From Arthrobacter sp. ov407 (lineage in GTDB: Bacteria; Actinomycetota; Actinomycetes; Actinomycetales; Micrococcaceae): a stretch of 64,000 nt of DNA. The notes beneath the pieces are model-generated. The model worked only from the letters and a program-made list of their open reading frames with translations, did no database searches and was not told the DNA's origin. Both the position numbers and the translations under genes were made by a program. Positions 1-7,940 of this stretch are shown piece by piece; the first letter of the stretch is position 1; the number at the start of each line of letters is the position of its first letter. The DNA is taken from contig NZ_FNGD01000012.1 in the NCBI RefSeq assembly GCF_900102895.1, positions 88,404 to 152,403 of the forward strand, given 5' to 3'.

Positions 1-480
1 CTACTTGCTGTCCGGAGTGGTCACGCTGGCGTTTGCCCGCATGGTCTCGGCATTCACCATCCAGGCATACTGCTCAAGCTTGGCAATGAACGCGTGCAGG
101 AGGTCGGCCGTGGTGGGGTCTTCCTCATCCACTTCATCGTGCACTTTGCGCATCGTGCCGACGGCCGCCTCGAGCGCCGCGACAATCCGTTCGATGGCGT
201 CCTTCGTGTTGATCAGGCCCGCGGGGAACTCGGCGAGTGCCGTGGACTTGGAAACCGTGGAACTGCGGCCGTCCGGCAGGGCGTGGAGGGCGCGCATGCG
301 CTCGGCGAGGTCGTCCGCGAATTCCCGGGCGGCGTCGACGATCTCGTCCAGCTGGAGGTGAAGGTCCCGGAAGTTAGTCCCCACGATGTTCCAATGCGCC
401 TGCTTGCCCTGAACGTGGAGTTCGATCAGGTCCACTAGGACCGCCTGCAGGTTGGCCGTCAGTGTAGGTGTTGCTTTCAT
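1..480 (-). CDS. dps: Dps family DNA-binding ferritin-like protein
   Basis: This 159-residue protein binds and oxidises iron in a dodecameric shell and protects DNA during stress. The family signature is clear near residues 23-50: KQAHWNIVGTNFRDLH is followed by LDEIVDAAREFADDLAER, which carry the His, Asp and Glu ligands of the inter-subunit ferroxidase centre. The frame is open further upstream, but the ATG at 480 is preceded by GAGGAGG on the coding strand and gives the usual family length, so I chose it. The stop lies at the window edge and the gene is complete. It stands alone, 166 bases downstream of the flagellar sigma gene on the same strand, with a tandem 13-base repeat between them. 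Identification is firm; any link to motility is only positional. Confidence 0.93.
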   Translation of the reverse strand: MKATPTLTANLQAVLVDLIELHVQGKQAHWNIVGTNFRDLHLQLDEIVDAAREFADDLAERMRALHALPDGRSSTVSKSTALAEFPAGLINTKDAIERIVAALEAAVGTMRKVHDEVDEEDPTTADLLHAFIAKLEQYAWMVNAETMRANASVTTPDSK

Positions 481-605
481 GCGTCCTCCTCGATAGAACC
501 GGTACCGTGCGGGCCGCGCGCGCCACTTGCTGGCACCCCGGCCGATGCTTCCGACGCTACCGCAGGGCAGCAACGGGCCGCGACGGTTCGGGGAGGAATT
601 TCTCG

Positions 606-631
606 GTCAGCTTACTAAGTCGGCTTACTAA
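606..631. repeat. Tandem 13-base direct repeat upstream of dps
   Basis: Two adjacent copies of GTC(A/G)GCTTACTAA differ at one base. They read (T)TAGTAAGC(C/T)GAC on the dps strand. They lie about 125 bases upstream of the dps start and just after the sigma gene stop. The head-to-tail arrangement and position suggest a regulatory direct repeat for dps. The regulator is unknown. Confidence 0.5.
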
Positions 632-646
632 CCGTTTCGGGGAGGC

Positions 647-1465
647 TTAGACTGCCTCGTTAAGGAGCGGCCCCCGGGGGAACACGGGCCGTGTGATGCC
701 GCCGGCGGTGGAGTCGGAGAGCTGCGTGAGGTAGTCGTTGCGGCGCCGAGGGGTGATCCTGGACTGGGGTTCGAACGGCTGCTCGGGGTCGTCGGCGTAG
801 TGGACCGTAAGTCCGTCGCGCATGAGCCGGATGGCCTCCGAACGCTGCTGGGACACCGCGGCGTGCGTGGATCCGAGTTCCGCGGCCAGGTCCTTGACCG
901 TCCGGTCGCCGAAGTAGATCTCCTCCACCACGTAGCGCATCCGGTCCGGGAGGGATTTCACGGCCGCCCGCAGGTACTGGAGCCGTTCGTCCGCGAGCAC
1001 GGAGTGTTCCGGTGTGAGGGTTTCGGCGGCGAGGGTATCCACCACGGCCTCATCGAGGGGCGTCAGCGTGCGCGAAGCATCCGCGAGCGCGGCCTCCACA
1101 ACGCTTTGCTGGACGCCCAGGGCGGAGGCGATCTCCTCCACCGTGGGGGTGCGGCCCAGGGCGGACGCCAGGGTTTCCTGCACCGACATGGTTTCCTTGA
1201 TCCGCCGGCGGGCGGAGCGGGTGGCCCAGTCGCTGGCCCGCATCTCGTCCGCGAAGGCGCCAAGGATGCGTCGGCGCGCGAACGCGCCGAAGGGCACCCC
1301 GAGGTCCGGGTCGAACGAATCGGCCGACGTGATCAGGGCTATGGCACCGGCTGAGGCCAAGTCATCGCGAGAAAGGTGTGACGCCTTCGAGCACAAATCT
1401 GAGACGAGATACCCCACCAGCGGAAGGTGCTGCGTGACCATCTCGTTGCGTTCCACGCGATTCAA
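647..1465 (-). CDS. fliA: Sigma-70 family factor, FliA/WhiG (sigma-28) type
   Basis: This 272-residue alternative sigma factor is expected to direct RNA polymerase to late flagellar promoters. Region 2 is visible at about residues 12-85, with RDDLASAGAIALI, then DSFDPDLGVPFGAFARRRI and the DW..RSARR segment that recognises the -10 element. Region 3 follows (LGRTPTVEEIASALGV). Region 4 has LPDRMRYVVEEIYFGDRTVKDLA and a helix-turn-helix near residues 195-215. The start is a TTG at 1465 with GGGGGG eight bases upstream; a GTG at 1456 is the alternative. Five sigma-28-like promoters in this window fit its expected specificity. No FlgM anti-sigma gene was found here. The C-terminal tail of about 45 residues after region 4 is longer than in enteric FliA. 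Confidence 0.9.
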   Translation of the reverse strand: MNRVERNEMVTQHLPLVGYLVSDLCSKASHLSRDDLASAGAIALITSADSFDPDLGVPFGAFARRRILGAFADEMRASDWATRSARRRIKETMSVQETLASALGRTPTVEEIASALGVQQSVVEAALADASRTLTPLDEAVVDTLAAETLTPEHSVLADERLQYLRAAVKSLPDRMRYVVEEIYFGDRTVKDLAAELGSTHAAVSQQRSEAIRLMRDGLTVHYADDPEQPFEPQSRITPRRRNDYLTQLSDSTAGGITRPVFPRGPLLNEAV

Positions 1466-1708
1466 TACTGTGTCCCCCCATGAGACCGGATCCGAAGGGT
1501 CCTCGACCCTTTAAAACGCCGAGAGCCGCACCCAAACCGACCGTTGCTCCCCCCATGAGAGTCAGCGTTCGCAAGTAGGGCGCAGCACCCATGGTGGAAA
1601 CCTATCACCTGATCCAAGATCTGCGTGTACCCTCAGGGAAAAGCTTGGCAAAAAATGCGGTGACCGCCCTGTTGCTGTGATTCACGGGGCGGAAAGAGAA
1701 TGGGGCCC

Positions 1709-2224
1709 ATGAGCGCAAGTGATCTCTCCGCGGCACTGTGGCAGGAGCGGCGGCATCTGGAGCTGCTCCTTTTCAGGCTGGAAACGCAGCGTCTGCACGT
1801 CGTTGCGGGGAATCTGGAATGGCTGAACTTCATGGCGTCCGAGATTGAGACCGTACTGGACCGCCTGCGCTTCGAAGCCCTGGCCCGGAGTGTTGAATCT
1901 GCTGCAGTGGCGGCCCAATGGGGCCTGCCGGCACAGACCACGCTCGTCGAACTGATTGCGGCCGCACCCGCCGGGCCCTGGTCCGAGATCCTGCGCGAGC
2001 ATTTGGACGCCTTGCACGTACTCCTCGCGCGGCTGGGCGACGCAGCACGTGTGAACGAAGAGGTGCTGCGGACCCTCCCCCTGCCGGGACGCCCCGGTCC
2101 GGCGGGCACGGCCGGACTGCTGGATCAGCTAACCACCGGCGGAAACCTAGAGCGGTCCTTGGCCGTGGTCCGGCGTTCAGCCCAGCCGCTCCTGGCCCAG
2201 TATCTGGGCGGGGACCATGACTGA
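1709..2224 (+). CDS. FlgN-like flagellar chaperone paralogue
   Basis: This 171-residue, helix-rich protein resembles the FlgN encoded at 28568. Both open with a leucine-rich segment of the form LSA-LW-ER--L--L-F-LE-Q, then have a conserved basic-to-acidic helix and an AP-GPW/AP-GAW-E-L--HL-AL segment near residues 90-105. FlgN proteins hold FlgK and FlgL subunits before export, so this copy may serve the same or another late substrate. I chose the ATG at 1709 because GGAAAGAG lies about ten bases upstream; an in-frame ATG at 1700 would be too close to that site. The gene diverges from the sigma factor gene and converges on csrA. Its C-terminus is longer and differs from the other copy. The function is inferred from paralogy only. 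Confidence 0.62.
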   Translation: MSASDLSAALWQERRHLELLLFRLETQRLHVVAGNLEWLNFMASEIETVLDRLRFEALARSVESAAVAAQWGLPAQTTLVELIAAAPAGPWSEILREHLDALHVLLARLGDAARVNEEVLRTLPLPGRPGPAGTAGLLDQLTTGGNLERSLAVVRRSAQPLLAQYLGGDHD

Positions 2225-2238
2225 TCCGGAGCGGGTCC

Positions 2239-2487
2239 TCAGCCCTCGGCGGGAGTGGCGCGCGGCGGCATGAGCCCGCGCAGCGCCTCCTCGGCGTCCG
2301 GGCCAGCTTCCGCCGCCGCGAGGTTTGCCGCCGCGATGGCTTCTATGACTTCCCGGCGCTGGATGGGCACACCGCGGGGCGCCTCAATGCCTATCCGAAC
2401 ACCGTCGCCGCGGCCTTCCAGGACCGTGATGACGATGCCGTCGCCGATCATGATCTGTTCGCCCGGCTTGCGTGTAAGTACCAGCAT
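2239..2487 (-). CDS. csrA: Carbon storage regulator / flagellin translational repressor CsrA
   Basis: The 82-residue protein starts with the diagnostic CsrA sequence MLVLTRKPGEQIMIGDGI and continues with VRIGIEAPRGVPIQRREV, which carries the RNA-contacting arginine region. CsrA dimers bind GGA motifs in mRNA leaders and block translation. In Gram-positive flagellates CsrA represses flagellin (hag/fliC) and is antagonised by FliW. Both partners are here: fliW at 31377 and a GGA-bearing fliC leader at 28281-28334. The gene is the last of the long flbD-to-csrA operon, nine bases after the flhF-like gene. A GAGAGG abuts the start directly, closer than an ideal Shine-Dalgarno. The C-terminal extension of about 25 residues is typical of actinobacterial CsrA. 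Confidence 0.95.
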   Translation of the reverse strand: MLVLTRKPGEQIMIGDGIVITVLEGRGDGVRIGIEAPRGVPIQRREVIEAIAAANLAAAEAGPDAEEALRGLMPPRATPAEG

Positions 2488-2496
2488 CCTCTCAAT

Positions 2497-3672
2497 CTAC
2501 CCTTCAGCGCGGGGAGCGCCGGACGATTCGCGCCGGCCCTGCCATGTCGGATCCGGCCCTGCCGGGCGCCCGTCGATCCAGCCGACGGGCAATCCCAGGC
2601 CGTTGACGCTTTCGGGTGACCCGGTCTCCGCGGCGCCGACCACCGCTACGGCGGTCACGTTGAGCTGGGCGGACAGCACACCGACCCAGCGCGCAGTGTC
2701 CTCATGCTTGCGTCCGGCGTCGACCACTACCCAGACCTGGTCGGCGGAAAGCGCGGCCAGGGACTGCACCCGGGCCAGGGCGTTGCGGGCTTTGCCGAGT
2801 CCGAACGCCACCATGACGGTGCGCTCCGTCACCACCGCGTGGGCGCGCGCGGCCGTGGCGCTTTGGCGTCCGTCGACGTGCAGGTGGCCATAGGCGGAGA
2901 GCTCGCCGGCGGTCCGCACATCGGCACCGCCGGCCGCCATGGACATAGCCAGGGCGGTGTCCATGGCGTCCTCCCCCAGCCCGACCAGGACCACGAGATC
3001 GCCGACGCCGGTCAGCGGAGCTGGGGCGCTCAGCGCGCTGCCCGCTGCGTTGCCGGGCGCGGCAGGCGGCGCAGCGGCGGAGGCCGGGACGCCGGGGTTA
3101 CTGAAGGCGACGGCCGGTTCTGCCGGGGTCCGGAGCCCGGTGCCGAGCTGTTCCAGAAGTTCGGCGAAGTCCCGTGACTCGGTGGATACGCCCGCAGTTG
3201 CGGTCCGGTGCAGGCTCAGCTCAACGGCGTCTGCCTCTTCCAGCAGGGCGGCGATGGCGGCGCCCTGAAGGTGATGGGACGGGAGGTGACCGGACGGGAG
3301 GTGATCGGACGGGCCGACGGCGGGCGGGGCCGCCGCTACAGCCGCGGCGTCGGCGTCGTACTTCCCGGCGCCGGGGACATTGCCCGCGGAAGCCGTCCCG
3401 GCGTCGGCCTCCCCGGCGGGACCACTGGCGGCCGTGCCCGGCTCGGTCCCGGCCAGGATGTCGGCGTCGGGCACTACCTCACCGGTGACTACCTCGTGCT
3501 TGGACTGGATCTCGATCATGGCCTCGTACCGGTCCTGGGCGAAGAGCCCGGCGATTCCTGGGCTGCTGACGCGTTCGGCGGACACAATCCGGGCCGCGGG
3601 CCCGTACAGCTGTTCTGCTTTGCGGCGGATTTCCTCAAGCGAGGCTCCCTTAAGCCGATAGAGGTTCGGCAT
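2497..3672 (-). CDS. FlhF-like protein with degenerate GTPase domain
   Basis: The N-terminal 50 residues match the FlhF start (YRLKGASLEEIRRKAEQLYG, then GIAGLFAQDRYEAMIEIQ). A low-complexity Ala/Gly/Pro linker covers about residues 60-230. The C-terminal part has the layout of an SRP-type GTPase but lacks its key residues. The P-loop position reads VGLGEDAMDTALAMS with no GKT. The DTAGR position reads VVVDAGRKHEDTARW. The usual G5 region is recognisable as GLPVGWIDGRPAGPDP. FlhF normally controls flagellar placement or number through GTP-dependent dimers. This copy probably cannot bind GTP in the usual way. It overlaps the flhA end by 23 bases and precedes csrA, the classic flhA-flhF position. 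No flhG/ylxH partner follows. Confidence 0.7.
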   Translation of the reverse strand: MPNLYRLKGASLEEIRRKAEQLYGPAARIVSAERVSSPGIAGLFAQDRYEAMIEIQSKHEVVTGEVVPDADILAGTEPGTAASGPAGEADAGTASAGNVPGAGKYDADAAAVAAAPPAVGPSDHLPSGHLPSHHLQGAAIAALLEEADAVELSLHRTATAGVSTESRDFAELLEQLGTGLRTPAEPAVAFSNPGVPASAAAPPAAPGNAAGSALSAPAPLTGVGDLVVLVGLGEDAMDTALAMSMAAGGADVRTAGELSAYGHLHVDGRQSATAARAHAVVTERTVMVAFGLGKARNALARVQSLAALSADQVWVVVDAGRKHEDTARWVGVLSAQLNVTAVAVVGAAETGSPESVNGLGLPVGWIDGRPAGPDPTWQGRRESSGAPRAEG

Positions 3673-5698
3673 GGCGCACCACTCCTACTGTTTCGATCCG
3701 GACGTTGGCGGAGGTCACCTCGCGGTAGGACAGCACGGGCACGGACCCGGGCTGCGCGCCGATGAGGCGGTGGATGGCGGGCCGGAGCGCCGGTGCGCAC
3801 ACGAGCACGGCCTGGCGGTTGGCGGCGGCAGCGGCGTCGACGGCGGAGCGCACCGAGCGCAGCACGGCGTCGAGCCTGTCCTGCCCCATGACGATCTGGC
3901 TGCCGCCTTCGGCGGGCCGCATGTCCTCGAGCATGTGTTGCTCCAGGACGGGATCGATCATGATGACGTTGAGCACGGGGCCGTCCATGAACTTGGCCGT
4001 GAGGGCGGGGCCGAGTGCCTGCCGGGCGGCCTCCACGAGCGATTCCGGATCCGTGGAAATCTTGGCGCGGAGCGTGAGTGCCTCGTAGATCCGGGCGAGG
4101 TCGTTGATGGGCACCTGTTCATCCAGCAGGCCCTGGAGGACGCGCTGCAGCTCGGCGAGGGAGAGCAGGGCCGGGGTCAGTTCGTCGACGGCGGAGGGGC
4201 TTTGCTTGCGCACTCCCTCGGTCAGCACGCGCACGTCCTCGCGGGACAGCAGCCGGGCAGCGTTCGCCGCGACGATCGAGGACAGGTGGGTGACCAGGAC
4301 GGAGACCCGGTCGATCACCGTCGCACCCGTCATTTCGGCGTTGTGGCGCATTTCCCCCGGAATCCACTTCCCGGCGAGCCCAAACACGGGTTCAATCATC
4401 GCCGGGCCGGGGAGCGAGTCGAGGTTGTCGCCCAGGGCGAGCATTTGGCCGCCGGGGGCCGTGCCGCGGCCGGCTTCCACGCCGGCAATCCGGATGGCAT
4501 ACGTGGCGGGCGGCAGGTCCACGCTGTCCCGCGTCCGCACGGGCGGGATGACGAGGCCCAGTTCCATGGCGATCTTGTGCCGGAGCGACCGGACCCGGGC
4601 CAGGAGGTCGTCGGAGGCGCCGGAGACCATGTCCACAAGGTCCGGTGCCAGCAGGATCTCCACGGGGTGGATGCGCATGTCTTCCAGCAGCTTCTCGTTG
4701 GGATCCTTTTCCGGGAAGTTCAGCGCGGTCGACTCAGCCTCCCGGGCTGTCTCCGCGAGCTGCTGGCTTGCCGCGGTCCGGCGGGAGGCGATGATCAGGC
4801 CGACTCCGACGACGACGAACGGGATGGGCGGCATGCCGGGGATCATGGCCATGGCGAGGGCGGCCACGCCGGCGATCATGAGCGCGTTCGGCGACTGCAG
4901 CAGCTGCGTGGACGCCGTCCGGCCCATGTCCGACTCTGCGTTGGACCGGGTCACGATCATGCCGGTGGAGACGGCCATGAGCAGCGCCGGGATCTGTGTG
5001 ACGAGTCCGTCGCCCATGGTCAGCAGGCCGTAGGTGTTCAGGGCGTCGCCGATTTCGAGGCCGCGCTGCACCATGCCGATGGCGATGCCGCCGACGAAGT
5101 TGATGATGATGATGATGATGCCCGCGATGGCGTCGCCCTTGACGAACTTCGAGGCGCCGTCCATGGCGCCGTAGAAGTCGGCCTCGGCCGAGACCTCGGC
5201 CCGCCGTTCCCGGGCCTGGGTGTCGGTGAGGAGCCCGGCGTTGAGGTCGGCGTCGATTGCCATCTGCTTGCCTGGCATGGCATCGAGGGTGAAGCGCGCG
5301 CCCACCTCGGCCACCCGCTCGGCGCCCTTGGTGACCACGACGAACTGGATCACCACGAGGATGAGGAACACGACGGCGCCGATGATCATGGAGCCGCCGA
5401 CCGTTACCTTGCCGAAGGCTTCGATGACCTGCCCGGCGTACCCGTTGCCCAGGACCAGGCGGGTGGACGCGACGTTGAGGCCGAGCCGGAACAGCGTGGC
5501 CACCAGCAGCAGGGACGGGAACACGGAGAAGTCCAGCGGCTTCTTGACGAACATGCTGGTCAGCAGGACCAGCAGTGCCAGCAGGATGTTGCAGACGATG
5601 AGGAAGTCGAGCAGCGGCGCGGGTACGGGAACCACCAGCAGGAGCACGATCCCCACAATGCCGATGGGCACCACCAGCCGGTTCAGCCTGTTGTTCAT
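3650..5698 (-). CDS. flhA: Flagellar export apparatus protein FlhA
   Basis: FlhA is the largest export-gate subunit. It forms a nonameric ring in the membrane with a cytosolic domain that docks chaperone-substrate complexes. The 682-residue length is normal. About eight hydrophobic segments fill residues 10-310, with the conserved cytoplasmic loop GARFTLDAMPGKQMAIDADL near residues 145-165. The soluble domain follows (IRIAGVEAGRG, then SLAELQRVLQGLLDEQVPI). The ATG at 5698 has GAAAGGAC seven bases upstream. It lies in the operon after flhB with a 118-base gap that holds short GTGTTTC repeats, and overlaps the flhF-like gene. Confidence 0.97.
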   Translation of the reverse strand: MNNRLNRLVVPIGIVGIVLLLVVPVPAPLLDFLIVCNILLALLVLLTSMFVKKPLDFSVFPSLLLVATLFRLGLNVASTRLVLGNGYAGQVIEAFGKVTVGGSMIIGAVVFLILVVIQFVVVTKGAERVAEVGARFTLDAMPGKQMAIDADLNAGLLTDTQARERRAEVSAEADFYGAMDGASKFVKGDAIAGIIIIIINFVGGIAIGMVQRGLEIGDALNTYGLLTMGDGLVTQIPALLMAVSTGMIVTRSNAESDMGRTASTQLLQSPNALMIAGVAALAMAMIPGMPPIPFVVVGVGLIIASRRTAASQQLAETAREAESTALNFPEKDPNEKLLEDMRIHPVEILLAPDLVDMVSGASDDLLARVRSLRHKIAMELGLVIPPVRTRDSVDLPPATYAIRIAGVEAGRGTAPGGQMLALGDNLDSLPGPAMIEPVFGLAGKWIPGEMRHNAEMTGATVIDRVSVLVTHLSSIVAANAARLLSREDVRVLTEGVRKQSPSAVDELTPALLSLAELQRVLQGLLDEQVPINDLARIYEALTLRAKISTDPESLVEAARQALGPALTAKFMDGPVLNVIMIDPVLEQHMLEDMRPAEGGSQIVMGQDRLDAVLRSVRSAVDAAAAANRQAVLVCAPALRPAIHRLIGAQPGSVPVLSYREVTSANVRIETVGVVRHAEPLSA

Positions 5699-5816
5699 GG
5701 TGCGGTCCTTTCACAGACGCTGATTCCCAAAGTTTTCATCCTGCCCGTCACGCTGCGTTGCGCGCTGTGTTTCGCGCGTTGCGCACCGTGTTTCCTGCTG
5801 TGTTTCGCACCGTGTC

Positions 5817-6905
5817 TCATACGGCCGCAACCGTGCTGGTCATGCGGTGCATCCCGGCGGCGGCACCGCGGGCCTTGAGCGCAATGACGAACGCGAGGAC
5901 GCCGGCCACCGCCCGGTAGAAGTCCACCGGGATCTCGTCCCCCAGCTCACAGGCTCCATGAAGGGCCCTGGCCAACGGGATGTCCTGGACCATGGGCACG
6001 TTCTTCTCCTCGGCCTCTTCCCTGATCCTCGTAGCCACATGGCCGGAGCCCTTGGCCACCACGCGGGGCGCGGACTTGCCGGGCTCGTATTTGAGGGCCA
6101 CCGCCACATGCGTGGGGTTGACCAGGACGACGTCGGCGTCGCCGATCGCCGCGATCATCCGGTTTCGGCTCATCGCCATCTGACGCGCCCGGCGCTGGGA
6201 CCGGATGAGCGGATCGCCCTCGCTGCTCTTGTTCTCGTCCTGGATTTCCTTCTTGGACATCCGGGTCTTCTTGCGGTTGCGCCGCATCACGACGAAGAAG
6301 TCCGCCGCGGCCAGCACGATTCCAGCGGCCACCGCGAACTGGACCAGGGCAGAAATACCGCCTCCGGCGGCCTGCACCACTCCGGCGATTGGCAGCCCGC
6401 CGGCGGTCAGCAGCACCGGAACCAGCCCCTGCACCACGGTGTAGAGCACCAGCCCCACCACGCTGGCCTTCAGCAGCGCCTTGAGGCCGCCCCACACCGC
6501 CTGGGCGCCGAAGATCCGCTTGATCCCTCCGAGCAGGTTGAAGTGTTCGAACTCGAGCCTGAATTTCTTCAGGTGCACACCGCCCTGGAGGGCGGAGCCG
6601 GCGAGGACGGCCAGGAACACGACGATCAGCAGGGGCCCGACGATCCCGGCGATGGACGCGAACCCGTCTTCCAGCGCCCGGACGGCTTTGCCGGGATCCG
6701 GGGCGGACATGATCCCGCGGACGCTGAACAGCTGGTCCGTGGCGGCGTTGGCGGCCCGGTCCACGGTGCTGGGCAGCATGAGCGCGGCGGCGCCGACGCC
6801 GAGCCACGCGGTGAGGTCCTGGGAACGGGACAGCTGGCCCTTGGAGCGGACCTCCCGCATCCGTTTGTCGGTGGCTTGCTCGGTCTTTTCCTGTGAATCC
6901 GCCAT
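5817..6905 (-). CDS. flhB: Flagellar export switch protein FlhB
   Basis: FlhB switches export from hook-type to filament-type substrates after hook completion, together with FliK. The 362-residue protein begins with the family motif EKTEQATDKRMREVRSKGQL. It has four membrane segments between about residues 30 and 215, then the cytosolic domain with the autocleavage motif NPTHVAVALKYE. The conserved Asn-Pro is intact, so self-cleavage should occur. The C-terminus is about as long as in other FlhB proteins. The ATG overlaps the fliR stop as TGATG, indicating translational coupling. It is followed by flhA after 118 bases. Confidence 0.97.
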   Translation of the reverse strand: MADSQEKTEQATDKRMREVRSKGQLSRSQDLTAWLGVGAAALMLPSTVDRAANAATDQLFSVRGIMSAPDPGKAVRALEDGFASIAGIVGPLLIVVFLAVLAGSALQGGVHLKKFRLEFEHFNLLGGIKRIFGAQAVWGGLKALLKASVVGLVLYTVVQGLVPVLLTAGGLPIAGVVQAAGGGISALVQFAVAAGIVLAAADFFVVMRRNRKKTRMSKKEIQDENKSSEGDPLIRSQRRARQMAMSRNRMIAAIGDADVVLVNPTHVAVALKYEPGKSAPRVVAKGSGHVATRIREEAEEKNVPMVQDIPLARALHGACELGDEIPVDFYRAVAGVLAFVIALKARGAAAGMHRMTSTVAAV

Positions 6906-7663
6906 CAGCCCACCCCCAGCACGGCTTTGGCCGCCTGCCCCGCGAGGCTGGAAACGATCCGTGGCAGGGCCAGGAACATGAAGCTGGCCAGCATCAGGGT
7001 GAGGAGGATCTTGAGCGGGAAGCCGAGCGAGAAGGCGTTCAGCGCCGGCGCCACGCGGGTCAGCAGGCCGAGCCCGACGTCGGCAAGGAACAGGACCACC
7101 AGGAGGGGCCCGGCGATCTGCACGGCGGCGAGGAACATGCCGGACACTGCCGTGATGATGGCCTGCACCGGCTGGGCCAGGTCTATCCCCCCGGCCAAGG
7201 GCAGGGCGGCAAAGCTGCCGGTCAGGCCCGTGATGACCAGCTGGTAGCCGTCGGAGGCGAACAACAGGGCAAGCGCCGCCATCTGCAGAAGCCGGGTGAA
7301 CTGTGCACCGTTGACCATCATTTGGGGATCGTAGGCCTGCGCCATCTGGAACCCGCTGAAAAGGTCGATCAGGCTGCCGGCGGACTGGATGGCGGAGAAG
7401 ATCACCAGGACCAGGAATCCCAGGACGAGCCCGGTGACGAGCTCCAGGACCACACCGGTGACGAACGCGGCGGTGTCGCGGGGCGTGTAGCCGCCGACTA
7501 CGCGCTGCGTCACCGCCAGGCCGAGTCCCAGTCCCAGCATGGCCTTCACGCGCCCCGGGAAGGCCTGGTGCGAGAAGGGCGGTGCCACGATCAGGAACGC
7601 GGTCATCCGGACCGTGGCCAGCAGCAGGACTTCCAGCCAGGTCGGGTCGATGGGAATGCCCAC
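6905..7663 (-). CDS. fliR: Flagellar export gate protein FliR
   Basis: FliR is an integral membrane subunit of the FliP-FliQ-FliR export gate. The 252-residue protein is hydrophobic throughout, with about six predicted membrane segments. It has typical family features, including RMTAFLIVAPPFSHQAFPGRV near residues 19-39 and the glycine/leucine-rich stretch after it. The start is GTG at 7663, one base past the fliQ stop. Gene order fliO-fliP-fliQ-fliR-flhB-flhA is the canonical export cassette. Nothing in the sequence looks damaged. Confidence 0.95.
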   Translation of the reverse strand: MGIPIDPTWLEVLLLATVRMTAFLIVAPPFSHQAFPGRVKAMLGLGLGLAVTQRVVGGYTPRDTAAFVTGVVLELVTGLVLGFLVLVIFSAIQSAGSLIDLFSGFQMAQAYDPQMMVNGAQFTRLLQMAALALLFASDGYQLVITGLTGSFAALPLAGGIDLAQPVQAIITAVSGMFLAAVQIAGPLLVVLFLADVGLGLLTRVAPALNAFSLGFPLKILLTLMLASFMFLALPRIVSSLAGQAAKAVLGVG

Positions 7664-7664
7664 C

Positions 7665-7940
7665 TCACAGGCCTCCGAGCAGGGACGGAATCTTCGCGAA
7701 GAGGTCGTTGGTGAACGAGACCATCTCCGAAATCATCCAGTGTCCGCAGACGATCAGGGCCACCGCGACCGCGGCCGCCTTCGGCACGAAGGACAGGGTG
7801 GCTTCCTGCAGCTGCGTGATGGACTGCAGCAGGGAGATGGCCAGGCCCACCACCAGCGCCGTGACCAGCACCGGCGCGGCGAGCTTCGCGGCCACAATCA
7901 TGGCCTGGAGGCAGATGTCCAGGACCGCGTTGGCGTTCAT
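7665..7940 (-). CDS. fliQ: Flagellar export gate protein FliQ
   Basis: FliQ is a small two-helix membrane protein of the export gate. The 91-residue sequence has two hydrophobic segments (about residues 15-38 and 54-75) separated by the conserved TQLQEATLSFVPK loop, which is the signature of the FliQ/SpaQ family. The ATG at 7940 overlaps the fliP stop in an ATGA arrangement. The length matches the family norm of about 90 residues. Confidence 0.95.
   Translation of the reverse strand: MNANAVLDICLQAMIVAAKLAAPVLVTALVVGLAISLLQSITQLQEATLSFVPKAAAVAVALIVCGHWMISEMVSFTNDLFAKIPSLLGGL

Noticed and set aside
3671..5878. A 735-codon open frame on the plus strand
   Set aside because: It lies antisense to flhA and part of the flhB-flhA gap. 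Its product is His/Gly/Asp-rich without domains, the usual shadow of a GC-rich gene.
5847..6896. A 349-codon plus-strand frame opposite flhB
   Set aside because: No recognisable domain, full overlap with a clear flhB, and the same shadow composition.
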